A stretch of 64,000 nt of DNA from Streptomyces sp. NRRL F-2580 (GCF_000720115.1 NZ_JOIR01000048.1:23162-87161); one strand, 5' to 3'. Counted from the stretch's first letter, positions 1 to 8,686 are shown. The notes: generated by a model from the sequence alone, not told the origin. A program made the numbers and translations.

Positions 1-1
1 G

Positions 2-130
2 CCGGTCGAGCAGGGCGCCGACTTCCGCCAGCCGCCCAGCGAGACCGAGCCCGAGCCCGCACCCGCCCCGGCCCGACGTCCGCTCGCCCCCGGCGGCCTC
101 ACCTTCTCAGACCCGGACCGCCATATCTGA
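2..130 (+). CDS. C-terminal tail of an unidentified protein (cut by window start)
   Basis: An open frame enters from the left edge and stops with TGA at 128-130. The 42 visible residues are rich in Pro, Glu and Ala, with an EPEPAPAPARRP stretch, and look like a disordered tail. No domain is visible. It precedes other plasmid-like or integrative-element debris, so it may belong to a replication or transfer gene, but that is inference from position only. Confidence 0.4.
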   Translation, partial: PVEQGADFRQPPSETEPEPAPAPARRPLAPGGLTFSDPDRHI

Positions 131-311
131 GCGCTACCACCACGGGTTGCGCCACGTCCAGGACCAGCTCACCACCTAGCCCCACCGCCCGGTGTGCCAG
201 CCCCTCCACCTGGACAGTGGTCGTAGCCGGCCCGGCTCCCGCCTCGGATACCGTGTTCCTCTACGGGGTGCCATAACGGATGTGACGCCCCCCACCGAAG
301 GTAGTCAGCGT

Positions 312-701
312 ATGAGTTCAAAGCGCAGCAAGAATCCAGCCCTGCCCGTACTTGACGACGCATTCCGACTCGAGTCGGTCAAGGACGCCGAAGAGTCCAC
401 CCGTGACTTGGCCGCGCGGCTGGCCACCACCGAGCTGCGCCGCGTTTCCCACCCGGGCCGGGTCACCTGGGAGCCCACCGATCAGGCCGAGCCCGTACCG
501 GTCCCGCCGACTGTGGTCGACGGTGACGGGGACCTGTGGCTGCGGGACCGGGGCACTGGCACCTGGACCATGCCCGAGTTCAACCCGAAGGAGTTCCCGG
601 CCCGCTGTGGCGAGGTTCTGACGTGGAACCAGCTTGCCCGCGAGTTCGGCCCGCTGACCGCACTGGCCGACGACCGCCGCATCGGCGGCGGCCGGCGCTG
701 A
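312..701 (+). CDS. Small hypothetical protein (129 aa)
   Basis: ATG at 312 gives a soluble 129-residue protein with no signal peptide or membrane segment. The N-terminal third is charged and helical. The middle has a WEPTD...DGDGDLWLRDRGTGTW stretch that looks beta-rich, and the C-terminus is basic (RRIGGGRR). I do not recognise the family. An upstream in-frame ATG at 192 is less likely because the added residues have poor codon composition. It follows the truncated gene at the window start and lies in a region with recombinase remains, so it is probably accessory. Confidence 0.5.
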   Translation: MSSKRSKNPALPVLDDAFRLESVKDAEESTRDLAARLATTELRRVSHPGRVTWEPTDQAEPVPVPPTVVDGDGDLWLRDRGTGTWTMPEFNPKEFPARCGEVLTWNQLAREFGPLTALADDRRIGGGRR

Positions 702-712
702 CCGCGCAGCCT

Positions 713-1197
713 TCTGGGATGACCGCGCCCCTGAAGCGCCCGTTACGGGTAGCTGGGAGCTCCAGCTGGCCGCCGAGCTCGACGATGGCGGCGAGCAGGT
801 GAGCGTGGTGGTGGCGTGCGACGGCCTCGAGCAGCGTGGTGCGGGCCTGGCGCCACCCGATGTCCTCGGTGCGGCCGGCGTCGGCGGACCAGCCGGGTAG
901 CGGTCGGCCTTCAGTTGCCGTGGTGAGCGCGCGGCCCAGCTCGCCGATCGACTGCTGCCAGTCGGCCAACTACCCGAGCAGGCCGCGCACCAGCTCGTCG
1001 ACGGCGGCCGCCGGGCCGGCGCCGAAGGCCCGCGCTTCGGCGGCGGCCTCGGCGAGGACGTCTTCGTCCAGGTCCTCGAGGGCCTCACGCCGAGCGGCCG
1101 CAGCGTCGAAAGCGGCCAGGGCGGCGTGCAGCTCGGCGTCGAGAGAACCTCCCCGCGCGATGGCAAGCCCACCGCGCTGTGGAACAAGATCGGCCAA
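713..1197 (-). pseudogene. Nonsense-interrupted accessory gene, function unknown
   Basis: The minus strand has two adjacent open segments in the same frame, separated by a single TAG (plus-strand 970-972). The first half is alpha-helical and rich in Ala/Glu (LDEDVLAEAAAEARAFGAG). The second continues with WQQSIGELGRAL and a further helical segment. The matching composition and shared frame suggest one gene with a point nonsense mutation. The C-terminal limit is uncertain because the 312-701 gene lies head-on against it. No known domain is visible. Confidence 0.35.
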
Positions 1198-1269
1198 GAC
1201 GAGGTCTCCGACGCCCTCATCGACACAAACAGTGACGGCCCCGTGACCCGGATGTGCGACCGCACCTGA
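1141..1269 (+). pseudogene. Possible C-terminal remnant of a bacterial SH3-type secreted protein
   Basis: The plus frame ending with TGA at 1267-1269 contains LWNKIGQDEVSDALIDT followed by a short tail with one Cys. This resembles the end of the small SH3-domain proteins secreted by streptomycetes, where a W-S/D-A-x-x-DT strand and a final Cys are common. There is no start or signal peptide upstream, and the segment overlaps the minus-strand relic. It is a fragment at best. Confidence 0.25.
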
Positions 1270-1330
1270 CGATCAGGGTGGGGCCGTGATGGTCGCCTAC
1301 GACCGATCTCAGCTGCGATGACGGCTCAGA

Positions 1331-1376
1331 CGACGAGGGCCGGGCACCCTGGAGTCGAGGTGCCCGGCCCTCGTCG
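1331..1376. terminator. Perfect 18-bp hairpin, probable terminator
   Basis: CGACGAGGGCCGGGCACC (1331-1348) is repeated exactly as its reverse complement at 1359-1376 with a 10-nt loop. There is no U-tract, as is usual in streptomycetes. It lies just past the 3' end of the minus-strand recombinase remnant, so it most likely ended that transcript. It can act in both directions. Confidence 0.75.
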
Positions 1377-1486
1377 CCGAGGTCCGAACAGGCGCGCGCC
1401 CGTGCCGTACAGGAGGGCATGGGAGGCCGGAACGGACTGGGCTGTGCTCGTCATGAGCGCCCATGGGTGCACATGGGACAGACACG

Positions 1487-1705
1487 TCAGTCCTGGCCGT
1501 GAACCAAGGCGCCAACGATGTCGGCGCCAAGGCTGTATCCGGGGCTGTCGTCGAGCAGTTCCTTGCGTCGGTTGTAGAGCTGGGTGGTGCGGGAGTCCTT
1601 GTGCTCGGCCCACTGCTGCACCTTGTGCGGGCGCGCGTTCGGCTTCGCCAGGGAATGGGTGACGGCGTCGCCCTTCACACCGTGCGGACCCCGCAGGGGG
1701 AGCCC
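1487..1705 (-). pseudogene. C-terminal fragment of a tyrosine recombinase/integrase
   Basis: The last ~70 residues of the minus frame contain VQQWAEHKDSRTTQLYNRRK. This matches the end of the tyrosine recombinase catalytic domain: a His in the (A/G)H position and the TxxYNRR segment carrying the Tyr nucleophile. The tail SPGYSLGADI is typical of integrases of streptomycete mobile elements. No other catalytic part is recognisable upstream, so only the extreme 3' end of the gene survives. It marks an old integrated element here; no attachment repeat could be identified. Confidence 0.6.
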
Positions 1706-2089
1706 AGCTCGCCTGGCCAAGGACTGGGGGAGCTTGCACACGGCCGGTTCGTCGAGCTGGTCGTCGGCGGCTGCGGCTTGAGCGTGACCTATCATCCCGG
1801 CAGGAGGGGATGATGAGCCGGTTGATGACGTGTTGAAGCGGACCTGGGTCGACTGGGTGGTCTGTGTGTTGATGGCGGCAACCGCTGCCAACTGCAAGAG
1901 CTCGATTTTCGTTGTCTTCTTTACGGCCATGGCGTTGACGGCCGCAGGCGTCGGTGGCCGCAAGACCTGGCGGATGGTGATGGCCGCCAAGTCCGCCGCT
2001 TGAACTGAGCCTGGGACGCAGCTGCTGCAGAAGCTGAGGCCGTCCGAAGATGAACTCACCGCCATGTTTCGGCGGGTGACCACCCTGCG
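1706..2089. other. Non-coding or degraded stretch
   Basis: No frame here shows convincing coding character. A plus-strand segment with a hydrophobic run (about 1870-1960) could be the decayed front of the propeller relic downstream, but stops interrupt it. No regulatory element is obvious. Confidence 0.4.
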
Positions 2090-2478
2090 GCGGGTGCCAA
2101 AGGCGACCAGCTGCTGGACGTGACCAGCGGGAAGGCCCGCGCCACCATGCCGCCGGGGATGCGCGCGATGAGCTGCACCCACGACCGCGGCCAGACGCTG
2201 GTGTGCACGCACGGTTTCGCGGTCGTGGCCGTGGACGCGGCCACCGGCAAGCTGCTGTGGGCGCTCAAGGACGGCGACCAGGGCCGCACTCCCCAACCGT
2301 GACCACGGTGTGGCACTGACGGGTCTACGGCCGGGGAGTAGGCGGCCCTGTCGTTCTGGACGCGCGGACTGGCGCCGACATGCCCACCAAGCCCGAGGCC
2401 GCACCGCTTCTCGTGAACGAATACGCCGGCCTCGTGCTCGACGACAACCGCCTGTTCAGCTATCCGGCCGGAGGCTGA
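2090..2478 (+). pseudogene. Decayed PQQ-like beta-propeller protein, 3' part
   Basis: Two frames join to give repeats typical of PQQ-type propellers: VVAVDAATGKLLWALKDG (about 2220-2275), then GGPVVLDARTGADMP, LLVNEYAGLVL and a final FSYPAGG ending at TGA 2476-2478. A frameshift lies near 2300, and an in-frame TGA at 2317-2319 stands where homologous repeats have Gly (VWHGRVYG). The 5' end is missing. Such proteins are often the extracellular sensor or lipoprotein part of Ser/Thr kinases in streptomycetes. The gene is non-functional. Confidence 0.55.
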
Positions 2479-2769
2479 ACGGCCTCATCACTCCAGACGG
2501 GCAGCACCTCCAGCTACGGGCCGATGGCCGCGTGGCTTTGTCGCCGGGAGCCAGCAACGTTTGTTGGGCACCGCTGGGAACGGCCCGTCAGTGGCAAGAA
2601 ACGTATTGCTGAGTTCGGAGATCGGGCAGCACTTCGACAGCGGTTCGGGAGTCACCAAAACACTGAGGCGGCATCGGATTGTTCACGAGTTTCGGCAGCG
2701 CGGAGCCGAAACCTCGAGGAGCACGGGCGTTAGCTCGTTCATGACCAAGACGTGTATCCCCGCTGTTTG

Positions 2770-3363
2770 CTATGAGGTCCGGGTTGCCTGCCTTGCTGTC
2801 CGGAATCGGTAGACGGCCCAGCCGGCACCGATCGCTGCGGCCGTCCAGACCATGGCCTCGGCCAGGACGATTCCCGGGGTCAGGGTCATGTGCGGCCGGG
2901 GCGGCATCAAGATCATCTGCACGGCAGCACCAACCGGCACCGTCAACGCGGCGAGCAAACCGATTGGCCCAGGGCGCCTGATGACTGCGCCCACCACGCC
3001 CAGGACCGTTCCGAACAGCACGCTTGCCGCCCACCACAGGGCCAGATCCGACTCGTACCAGGCCAGCGGTTCATCTCGGGCAAAGGCGTCCGTCACGTAG
3101 TACGCCGCTGTGGCCGAGATCAGCGCCAGAGCGCCGACCAGCGCGCCTCTGGCCCATGTCCTGGCCCGCCAGCCCGTTGCCACCGCGAGCGCGGCCCATG
3201 CCCAGCCAGCGTCCATCAGCAGGCTGAGTACCTTGGCGGCGCCGGCCCAGAGGGTGCCCGCTATGGGGGTCCCGAGGGCCGAGTACGCGGAGGAGAGCGC
3301 GTTGACGAGCGAGGTGGCTGCCCCGAATCCCACCCCGACCGCGACACCAGTAATGATCTTCAC
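2770..3363 (-). CDS. Six-helix hypothetical membrane protein (DUF6518-like)
   Basis: I place the start at GTG 3363 because the coding character and first hydrophobic segment begin there; upstream in-frame codons are unlike coding sequence. The 197-residue product has about six hydrophobic helices, including an N-terminal segment with Gly/Val/Ala, AWAALAVATGW, GALVGALALISATAAYYV and a final AAIGAGWAVYRF. It resembles the DUF6518 family of streptomycete integral membrane proteins of unknown function. Its neighbours give no functional hint. The 5' side carries a large interrupted palindrome. Confidence 0.65.
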   Translation of the reverse strand: MKIITGVAVGVGFGAATSLVNALSSAYSALGTPIAGTLWAGAAKVLSLLMDAGWAWAALAVATGWRARTWARGALVGALALISATAAYYVTDAFARDEPLAWYESDLALWWAASVLFGTVLGVVGAVIRRPGPIGLLAALTVPVGAAVQMILMPPRPHMTLTPGIVLAEAMVWTAAAIGAGWAVYRFRTARQATRTS

Positions 3364-3945
3364 ACCGGGAGAATATCCACGCCGCTCGAGCAGCGATGAC
3401 GGTGTGACGGGCCGTGGCCGCCAGAACCCCGTGAACTCATGACTGAGGCAAGCTTGGGATCCTTGAGACGGGCGTGGCGACAACCTCGTGCCGACCAAAT
3501 GATTTCGGCACCATGGTCGCCACGCGTGAGACCGGCTTACTAGCCGAGTGCAAGCTGGAGTGAAGCAGTGAGACCGGTGCATCTTCGATGAGACAGGACA
3601 TCACTCCGGCCTTCAATCCGGCAATTCGCCGATCAACACCCGAAAAGCGACGCCCAGAATGGGCCCTTCAGTCGACGAAGTCGGCGCACCCGGTATGGGA
3701 TCCGACCTGTGATCACCTGGGAGGCCCGCACGTGGCCTCTCATGGCGTTCTGAGCTCGCGGGTGGGCCGTCGGCTACGGCAAACGGGTGTTATGGCGCGG
3801 TCAGATGTGACTGACCGCCGCAGTTGGCGGATGAGCGTCCGACTTGGCGGGCCGAAGCGTTTCGGTTGGCGGACGAGGGGGTGATTACGGTTCTCACCTG
3901 CGAAAGCTCAGCGCTGCACGGAACTGGGGCGCCCGACCTCCGGTC
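3364..3945. other. Intergenic stretch without a supported gene
   Basis: About 580 bases between two minus-strand genes. It contains the interrupted palindrome at 3473-3524 and several copies of TTGGCGG (3827-3878), but no frame with convincing coding character. The short plus-strand ORF at 3588-3884 has unusual composition (many Arg, Ser and Pro) and no ribosome-binding site, so I do not call it. Confidence 0.5.
3473..3524. repeat. Two-level interrupted palindrome
   Basis: The outer arms CGTGGCGAC (3473-3481) and GTCGCCACG (3516-3524) are perfect complements. The inner arms GTGCCGA (3488-3494) and TCGGCAC (3505-3511) are also perfect, leaving a 10-nt apical loop. It sits about 110 bases upstream of the membrane protein gene. 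It could be an mRNA structure, a terminator for a lost gene, or a recombination site. Confidence 0.6.
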
Positions 3946-4302
3946 TTACTTTGCTTCGTTCTCGGTGGCGGTGATCGTCTGGCGTAGAAGGCGGCGGGCG
4001 GTCTCCAGGTCGGCGGCACGTTGATCGAGGACGTTCAGCTGGTCGCGGAGGCTGGTGAGGACGCCGGGGCAGGGGCGCAGTGCCGCCTCGTCAAAGGTGC
4101 AGGGCAGGATCTGGCGGATGATGCGGGTGGGCAGTCCGGCGGCCAGCAGGGCGCGGATGCGCCGCACCGTCTCCACCGTCGGGTTGTCGTACTCGCGATA
4201 GCCGTTGGTGCGGCGCTCCGAGTGGATCAGCTCCATCCGCTCGTAGTAGCGCAACAGCCGCTCGCTGACTCCTGTGCGACGTGACAGCTCACCGATCAGC
4301 AC
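3946..4302 (-). CDS. MerR-family transcriptional regulator
   Basis: GTG 4302 is preceded by GGAAGGAG at good spacing. The 118-residue protein opens with a MerR winged-helix domain (ELSRRTGVSERLLRYYE, residues ~4-20; NGYREY, ~33-38). A dimerisation coiled coil follows, ending LETARRLLRQTI. A single central Cys (ILPCTFDEA) and another (RPCPGV) might sense an effector, but there is no classical metal loop. It is transcribed away from the amidohydrolase at 4389, so its likely target is the shared 86-bp spacer. MerR proteins usually bend an over-long promoter spacer there. Confidence 0.85.
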   Translation of the reverse strand: MLIGELSRRTGVSERLLRYYERMELIHSERRTNGYREYDNPTVETVRRIRALLAAGLPTRIIRQILPCTFDEAALRPCPGVLTSLRDQLNVLDQRAADLETARRLLRQTITATENEAK

Positions 4303-4320
4303 TGACCGGCTCCTTCCAGC

Positions 4321-4351
4321 TTGACCTTGCCACCGTGTCAGGGAGCAACAG
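4321..4351 (+). promoter_or_regulatory. Candidate MerR-controlled promoter region
   Basis: TTGACC at 4321-4326 in the divergent spacer resembles a -35 box. A hexamer 19 bp downstream (4346-4351, CAACAG) is a poor -10. MerR promoters have 19-20 bp spacers, so the position is suggestive. No clear dyad is visible. Confidence 0.25.
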
Positions 4352-4388
4352 TGCACTGGTCGGCCGCATTCCGGGCCGATCATCAAGG

Positions 4389-5189
4389 ATGGAGTGGTCA
4401 TTGATCATCGATGCACACAGCCACGTCCACGATCCGGTCGAGGCACATGTGGGGGTGCTGGACGAGGCCGGGGTGGACTGTGCCGTGCTGTTCGCCACCC
4501 GCCCACATCCGGAGCGGGCTGGTGACCTTGCCTCGCTGCGGCGGGAGATGGCGATCCTGGACGAGGCCATCGGGGGTCGGGCCGGCACGGCCGAGGGGTA
4601 TCGCGACGCGTGGCGGGAACTGGACGCCGCACTCGCCGCATGGCCGGAGCGGTTCATCGGCTTCCTATCCGTACCGCTGGACCTGGAGCCAGAGCAAATT
4701 GCCGCGATCGTGGAACGCGAGGTCGTTGGGCGTGGGCTGCACGGGATCGGCGAGCTGACGCCGCCGCCCGGACGGGCAGGGGTGATCGAACCGGTGCTCC
4801 GGGCGGCGTCCGATCACGGCGGGCTGCCCGTGGTCGTGCACGGATCCGCCCCGACCACGGCGGACGATCTGGTAACCCTGTCGGCGCTCGCCGGCCGGTA
4901 TCCGAAGGTTCCGCTGGTGGTCAGCCAGCTCGGAGGGCTGAACTGGATGCAGGCTGTCGAGCTGGTTCGGGGCACGCCGAACATGTATCTGGAGCTGTCC
5001 ACCGCCAACATCGTTTTCGCGGTCCGGCTGGCCATCAACGAGATCCCGGACCGGATCCTGTTCGGCTCGGACGCCCCGTACGGCGACCCGGTCTTGGCCC
5101 GGGCGATGGTGGAGCGGGTCACCAGCCCGGGCGAGATACGCGACCGGGTGCTCGGTGGGACGATCGCCGAATTGGTAGGGCTCGCCTGA
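4389..5189 (+). CDS. Amidohydrolase family 2 metal-dependent hydrolase
   Basis: The protein (266 aa) starts with IIDAHSHVHD, the metal-binding HxH strand of the amidohydrolase TIM barrel. It continues with VVVHGSAP (third His) and LFGSDAPYGDP (metal-ligand Asp near the end), the pattern of amidohydrolase_2 decarboxylases and hydrolases. ATG 4389 directly follows AAGG, which is too close to serve as its ribosome site. TTG 4401, six bases after GGATGGAG, is an alternative start that still keeps the whole barrel. It is divergent from the MerR gene and probably regulated by it. The substrate is unknown. Confidence 0.8.
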   Translation: MEWSLIIDAHSHVHDPVEAHVGVLDEAGVDCAVLFATRPHPERAGDLASLRREMAILDEAIGGRAGTAEGYRDAWRELDAALAAWPERFIGFLSVPLDLEPEQIAAIVEREVVGRGLHGIGELTPPPGRAGVIEPVLRAASDHGGLPVVVHGSAPTTADDLVTLSALAGRYPKVPLVVSQLGGLNWMQAVELVRGTPNMYLELSTANIVFAVRLAINEIPDRILFGSDAPYGDPVLARAMVERVTSPGEIRDRVLGGTIAELVGLA

Positions 5190-5227
5190 GGCAGGCCCGG
5201 CGTCCCCAGGTGCGACCCCGACAGATT

Positions 5228-5266
5228 GAGCGCTTCAGTTGGCGAACTACGCCAACTGAAGCGCTC
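5228..5266 (+). terminator. Perfect 17-bp stem terminator after the amidohydrolase
   Basis: GAGCGCTTCAGTTGGCG (5228-5244) pairs exactly with 5250-5266 around the loop AACTA. It lies 38 bases after the amidohydrolase stop and ends with CTCCTTA, giving a weak pyrimidine tail. Confidence 0.8.
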
Positions 5267-5271
5267 CTTAC

Positions 5272-5495
5272 CGTGTTGGCGGGTTGATTCCGGTCCTTCG
5301 TACGATCGAGAGACCCGGGGGTTTGGGTGTGGCTGAAAACGCTCATGCCGTAGGTGTGGCTTTGACTGATTGGCCGCCCAGTGCCCCGCGACGACACGGC
5401 CACTCATTGGGATGAGCGAACGAAGATCGCTTCGTAAGGACACGTCGGCGTGGTCGTCTGGAGGGTCCAGTCAACCGATCGACAAGGGAGGCTCG
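5272..5495 (+). ncRNA. Non-coding left end of an IS110 element (possible bridge-RNA relic)
   Basis: About 220 bases without a gene precede the IS110-type transposase start. IS110-family elements are known to encode a structured bridge RNA in this non-coding end, which pairs with target and donor DNA. Two adjacent small hairpins are visible here, CTCAT/ATGAG (5403-5416) and ACGAAG/CTTCGT (5420-5435). The left boundary is not defined because IS110 elements lack clear inverted repeats. The recombinase is broken, so any RNA would be orphaned. Confidence 0.35.
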
Positions 5496-6690
5496 GTGCC
5501 CGAGCTCTGGGCGGGGACGGATGCCGGCAAGGCCGCGCATCACTGCACGGTGATCGATACAGATGGGACGAAAGTTCTCTCGCGCCGGGTTCCCAACAAC
5601 GAGGCTGAGCTCTTGGAGCTGATAGGCGACGTCCTCGCACTGGCTGGACGACCCGGTGACCTGGGCAGTCGACCTGAACGCGGGCGGAGCCGCCCTGCTC
5701 ATCGCCTTGCTCGCCAGTCACGGCCAACGGCTTCTCTACATCCCCGGCCGCACCGTTCACCACGCCTCCCGAAGCTACCGAGGAGACGGCAAAACCGACG
5801 CCAAGAACGCCTACGCCATCGCCGACCAGGCCCGGATGCGCCGAGACCTGCAGCCGCTGCAAGAGTGGGACGAGATCGCGGTGGACCTAAAGATTTTGAC
5901 CGCCCGCCGCTACGACCTGGCCGCCGACCGCACCCGGGCCATCAACCGACTTCGAGCCCAGCTGCTGGAGTACTTCCCCGCCCTGGAGCGGGCGTTCGAC
6001 TACGCCGCCTCCAAGGGCGCCCTCGTCCTGCTGACCGGATACCAGACCCCGGCCGCACTTCGCCGGATCGGTACGAACCGGCTGTCGAGCTGGTTGAGGA
6101 ACCGGAAAGTACGCGGCACCCAGGCCGGCAGACGCCGCCGTCGCCGCGGCACAGGCCCAGCACACAGCCGTCGCAGGCGAGACCACAGCCGCCGCTGCGG
6201 TCTGCCCCCTGGCCAAGGCCGTGCTGGCACTCGACGCAGAGATCGCGGGCATGGACCTGAAGATCGCGGCCCGCTTCCGTGAGCACCGAGACGCGCAAGT
6301 GATCACCAGCATGCCCGGTATGGGCCCGCTGTTGGGGGCGGAGTTCATCGCCTGGACCGGCGGGGACATGGACGCCTTCGGCAGTGCGGGACGCCTTGCC
6401 GGAGTCGCCGGCCTCGCACCGGTCCCGCGGGACTCAGGCCGGATCAGCGGCAACATGCGCCGACCACACCGCTATCACCGCCGGCTCCTGCGCGTCGTTT
6501 ACCTCTCCGCCCAGATTGCCGCCCGCTTCTGCCCCACCTCGAAGACCTTCTACGACCGCAAACGATCCGAGGGCAAGAGCCACAAGCAGGCGATCCTCGC
6601 CCTCGCCCGCCGACGCCTCACGTTCTATGGGCACTCATACGTGATCGGCGAACCCTTGAGGTTCAGCCTCCTCAGCGGGTCTCACCGCGG
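5496..6690 (+). pseudogene. IS110-family transposase, frameshifted
   Basis: GTG 5496 follows AAGGGAGG. The protein begins ELWAGTDAGKAAHH, the first RuvC-like (DEDD) strand of IS110 transposases, and continues with the acidic segment GDGKTDAKNAYAIADQ. The C-terminal transposase_20 domain is recognisable in ITSMPGMGPLLGAEFIAWTG and AGVAGLAPVPRDSG. The reading frame changes near 5650, near 6110 and near 6620, where the final VLWALIRD segment lies in another frame. The 3' end runs without a stop into unrelated sequence. Either the element is dead or the assembly has several errors. Confidence 0.8.
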
Positions 6691-6709
6691 CTTGAGCCTG
6701 CGGCACGTT

Positions 6710-6826
6710 TCAGGGCGCGAAGAGCGGCTCGTAGGGGTGTCCCTCTGGGGTGAAGATCAGAACGAAGTCTCCCGCCAACCGAGTGGCCGCCTCCCGCAGG
6801 CGGGCCAGGACCTCTGCCTGGCCCGG
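6710..6826 (-). pseudogene. Possible C-terminal remnant of an unknown gene
   Basis: The minus frame ending at 6710-6712 contains EVLARLREAATRLAGDFVLI followed by FTPEGHPYEPLFAP. It reads like genuine protein but has no start; upstream residues are low-complexity Arg/Ala. It lies between the IS110 remnant and the plasmid-type relic, so it may be another scrap of mobile DNA. Confidence 0.25.
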
Positions 6827-7527
6827 ACGGCCGAGGCCGAGGGCTGCGGCGGCGCGGTCTCTCCTAGCCCCGAGGTTGAGCAGGAGCGCCGCCGAAAGGC
6901 ACGCGAGGCCCGGGAGGTGGAGGCACACGCTGCGGCAGCCGAGACCGCGGGCACGCCCGAGATGAGTGGCGGCGCCGCGGTCACGCTGGCCGCACCGCCC
7001 GCTACACCGGTGACGCAGGTTGCTCAGCGTCCGCAGCCCTTCACGCCGGACCTCCTGCCGTCGACCGAGGCCGTGGATGCATCGGGGGAGCTTTCTGCGG
7101 ACGAACTGGACGAGCTGGACGAGCTGGACCGCTGCGAGCGCGCGTTCGCCAATGCGGATCAGGCCCAGTGGATGCGGGGAGTGGCGCTGCACGCGGTGCG
7201 AGACCGCAGGTTGTATCGCCATGGGGGTTGCACCTGGCCGCAGTACTGCGAAGAGATCGGCCTGAGCGAGTCCGACGCCAACCGCATGATCCAGGAGTAC
7301 CCGCTGGCCCGGGCGATTGCTCAGATCTGGGTGAGTCCGAAGATGGTGCCGGCGTCTCACGTTCGGGCCCTGCTTGAACTGGTGCCTGTCTTCGACCTGG
7401 AACCCACTGCCGGGGCTACGTGAAACTGCGGGCCTGGGCGCAGGAGAACGGCCCCCGAGTGACTGCTGCAGACCTCGCCGCGATGACCAAGCAGTCCGCC
7501 CTCGCGGCGCCTGCCTACGAGACGCAG
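6826..7527 (+). pseudogene. Plasmid/ICE-type DNA-binding protein remnant
   Basis: The frame has an acidic stretch (ELSADELDELDELDR), then ALHAVRDRRLYR, TWPQYCEEIGLSESDANRMI and KMVPASHVRALLELV. This pattern resembles a helix-turn-helix protein of streptomycete plasmids and integrative elements. The frame breaks near 7415 and continues in the next frame as KLRAWAQENGPRVTAADLAA. It is then cut at about 7527, where the sequence becomes the antisense of a phosphatase gene. The 5' end is fused in frame with IS110 debris. I do not know its precise role. Confidence 0.45.
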
Positions 7528-8235
7528 CGGCGGGTGGCCGGCATTGGACCAGGTCAGCGTCCAGCCGGGACGGCCGTCGGCGAGGTCGAGGGGGGCATGC
7601 ACCAGTGTGCTGCCGGCGTCTATCGGCAGGACCGAGCACGCCGCGTCGAGGGCGGTCAGCGCGGTGGCGGCGCTGTACGGCGGGTGGTCGAGCGTGGCCT
7701 GCCGCAGCATGCTGCGGATCTGGCGCGTGATCGTGGCGGCGGGCATGTCGTGGCCGGTATGTCGCCCACCGTGACCATGAGCGCTCCGGGCTCACCGCCT
7801 CGCAAGGCGGACGGCAGGTGGTGGGCGTCGTACCAGTCCCCACCGGTCACTTCACTGTCCGCGGCAGGCTGGTACAGGGCGCTGATCTCGACGCGGTCGG
7901 TGAGGGGAAGATCGGTGAGCATGGCTTCCTGTAGCTGCCGGGCCACGGAGATGCGTTCGTCGAGGTAGAGGGCGCGCTCCACCGCCTGCGCGATGTAACC
8001 GGCCGCGGCGGTCAGAGTGGCCCGTTCGCCGTTCGGTGACGCCCCCTTCGTGCCGCTCGGCCCAGCAGACCGCGAGGACGCCCAGCAGGGCGCGGCTGCC
8101 CCAGAGGGGCAGGCGCAGCACATCCGGCATCGGATGCTGCCGAAAGACCGGCCGGCCTCAAGGCGCGCCACAGCCGCCCGCCCCGGGCCCTCCGGAGCCG
8201 ACGCGACCGCTCGGGCGAACGGTGGGAGGATGGCA
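7527..8235 (-). pseudogene. SpoIIE/PP2C-type serine phosphatase, truncated and frameshifted
   Basis: Reading the minus strand across three frames gives a GAF-like part (VLRLPLWGSRALLGVLAVCW), then AVERALYLDERISVARQLQ, VTGGDWYDAHHLP (first PP2C metal-site Asp), a break near 7750, and ALDAACSVLPIDAGSTLVHA with SNAGHPPLRLV. Frames change near 8125, 8030 and 7750. The C-terminal third, including the last metal-binding motif, is missing. The break at 7527 abuts the plasmid-type relic, which looks like a recombination joint. Intact relatives occur at 12466, 31598 and 47145. Confidence 0.65.
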
Positions 8236-8296
8236 GAACCAGCGGTAGGGCGCTTGAACCAGTGCGCCCACCCCGAGACAGACAGCAGGCCAGGCC

Positions 8297-8686
8297 ATGA
8301 CCAAGCAGCCGAAGCCGTCCCAGCCCGCCCACGGCGAGGGGCCGAGTCGCCACGAGGGCACCAAGCAGCACGGCTGGTCGCCGGATGTGGACGAGACCCG
8401 TCAGCAGGACAACCCGAGCGCTCACCGTTCCTTCCATCCGGACGAGTACGCCCCGGAAAAGGGCCCCGGCCGGACCGTTTCCAAGGAAGAAGCCGGAAAC
8501 CCCCACGGCAAACCGGTGAAGAGCCACGGCAAGCGAGGCGAGGACCAGAGCAAGGGCTCTGGGGAGAAGGGCATGCACGACCTGGGTTCCCGGGGCCGGT
8601 CGCAGCGGCCCAGCGGGACGAAGGACGCTTCCGCCACGACGGGCGTGGATCCTCAGGACCCGCCCGGCAAGCGCAGCGCCGGATAG
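8297..8686 (+). CDS. Highly hydrophilic small hypothetical protein (129 aa)
   Basis: ATG 8297 to TAG 8686. The product is rich in Gly, Lys, Ser, Pro, Glu and Asp with no hydrophobic core, for example EYAPEKGPGRTVSKEEAG and KSHGKRGEDQSKGSGEKG. It is almost certainly intrinsically disordered. Its composition resembles stress-related hydrophilins of actinomycetes, but I cannot name a family. It stands alone between a phosphatase relic and an SRPBCC gene. Confidence 0.6.
   Translation: MTKQPKPSQPAHGEGPSRHEGTKQHGWSPDVDETRQQDNPSAHRSFHPDEYAPEKGPGRTVSKEEAGNPHGKPVKSHGKRGEDQSKGSGEKGMHDLGSRGRSQRPSGTKDASATTGVDPQDPPGKRSAG

Noticed and set aside
3588..3884. A 98-codon plus-strand ORF in the 3.4-3.9 kb gap
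   Set aside because: No ribosome-binding site, unusual composition and no recognisable fold.
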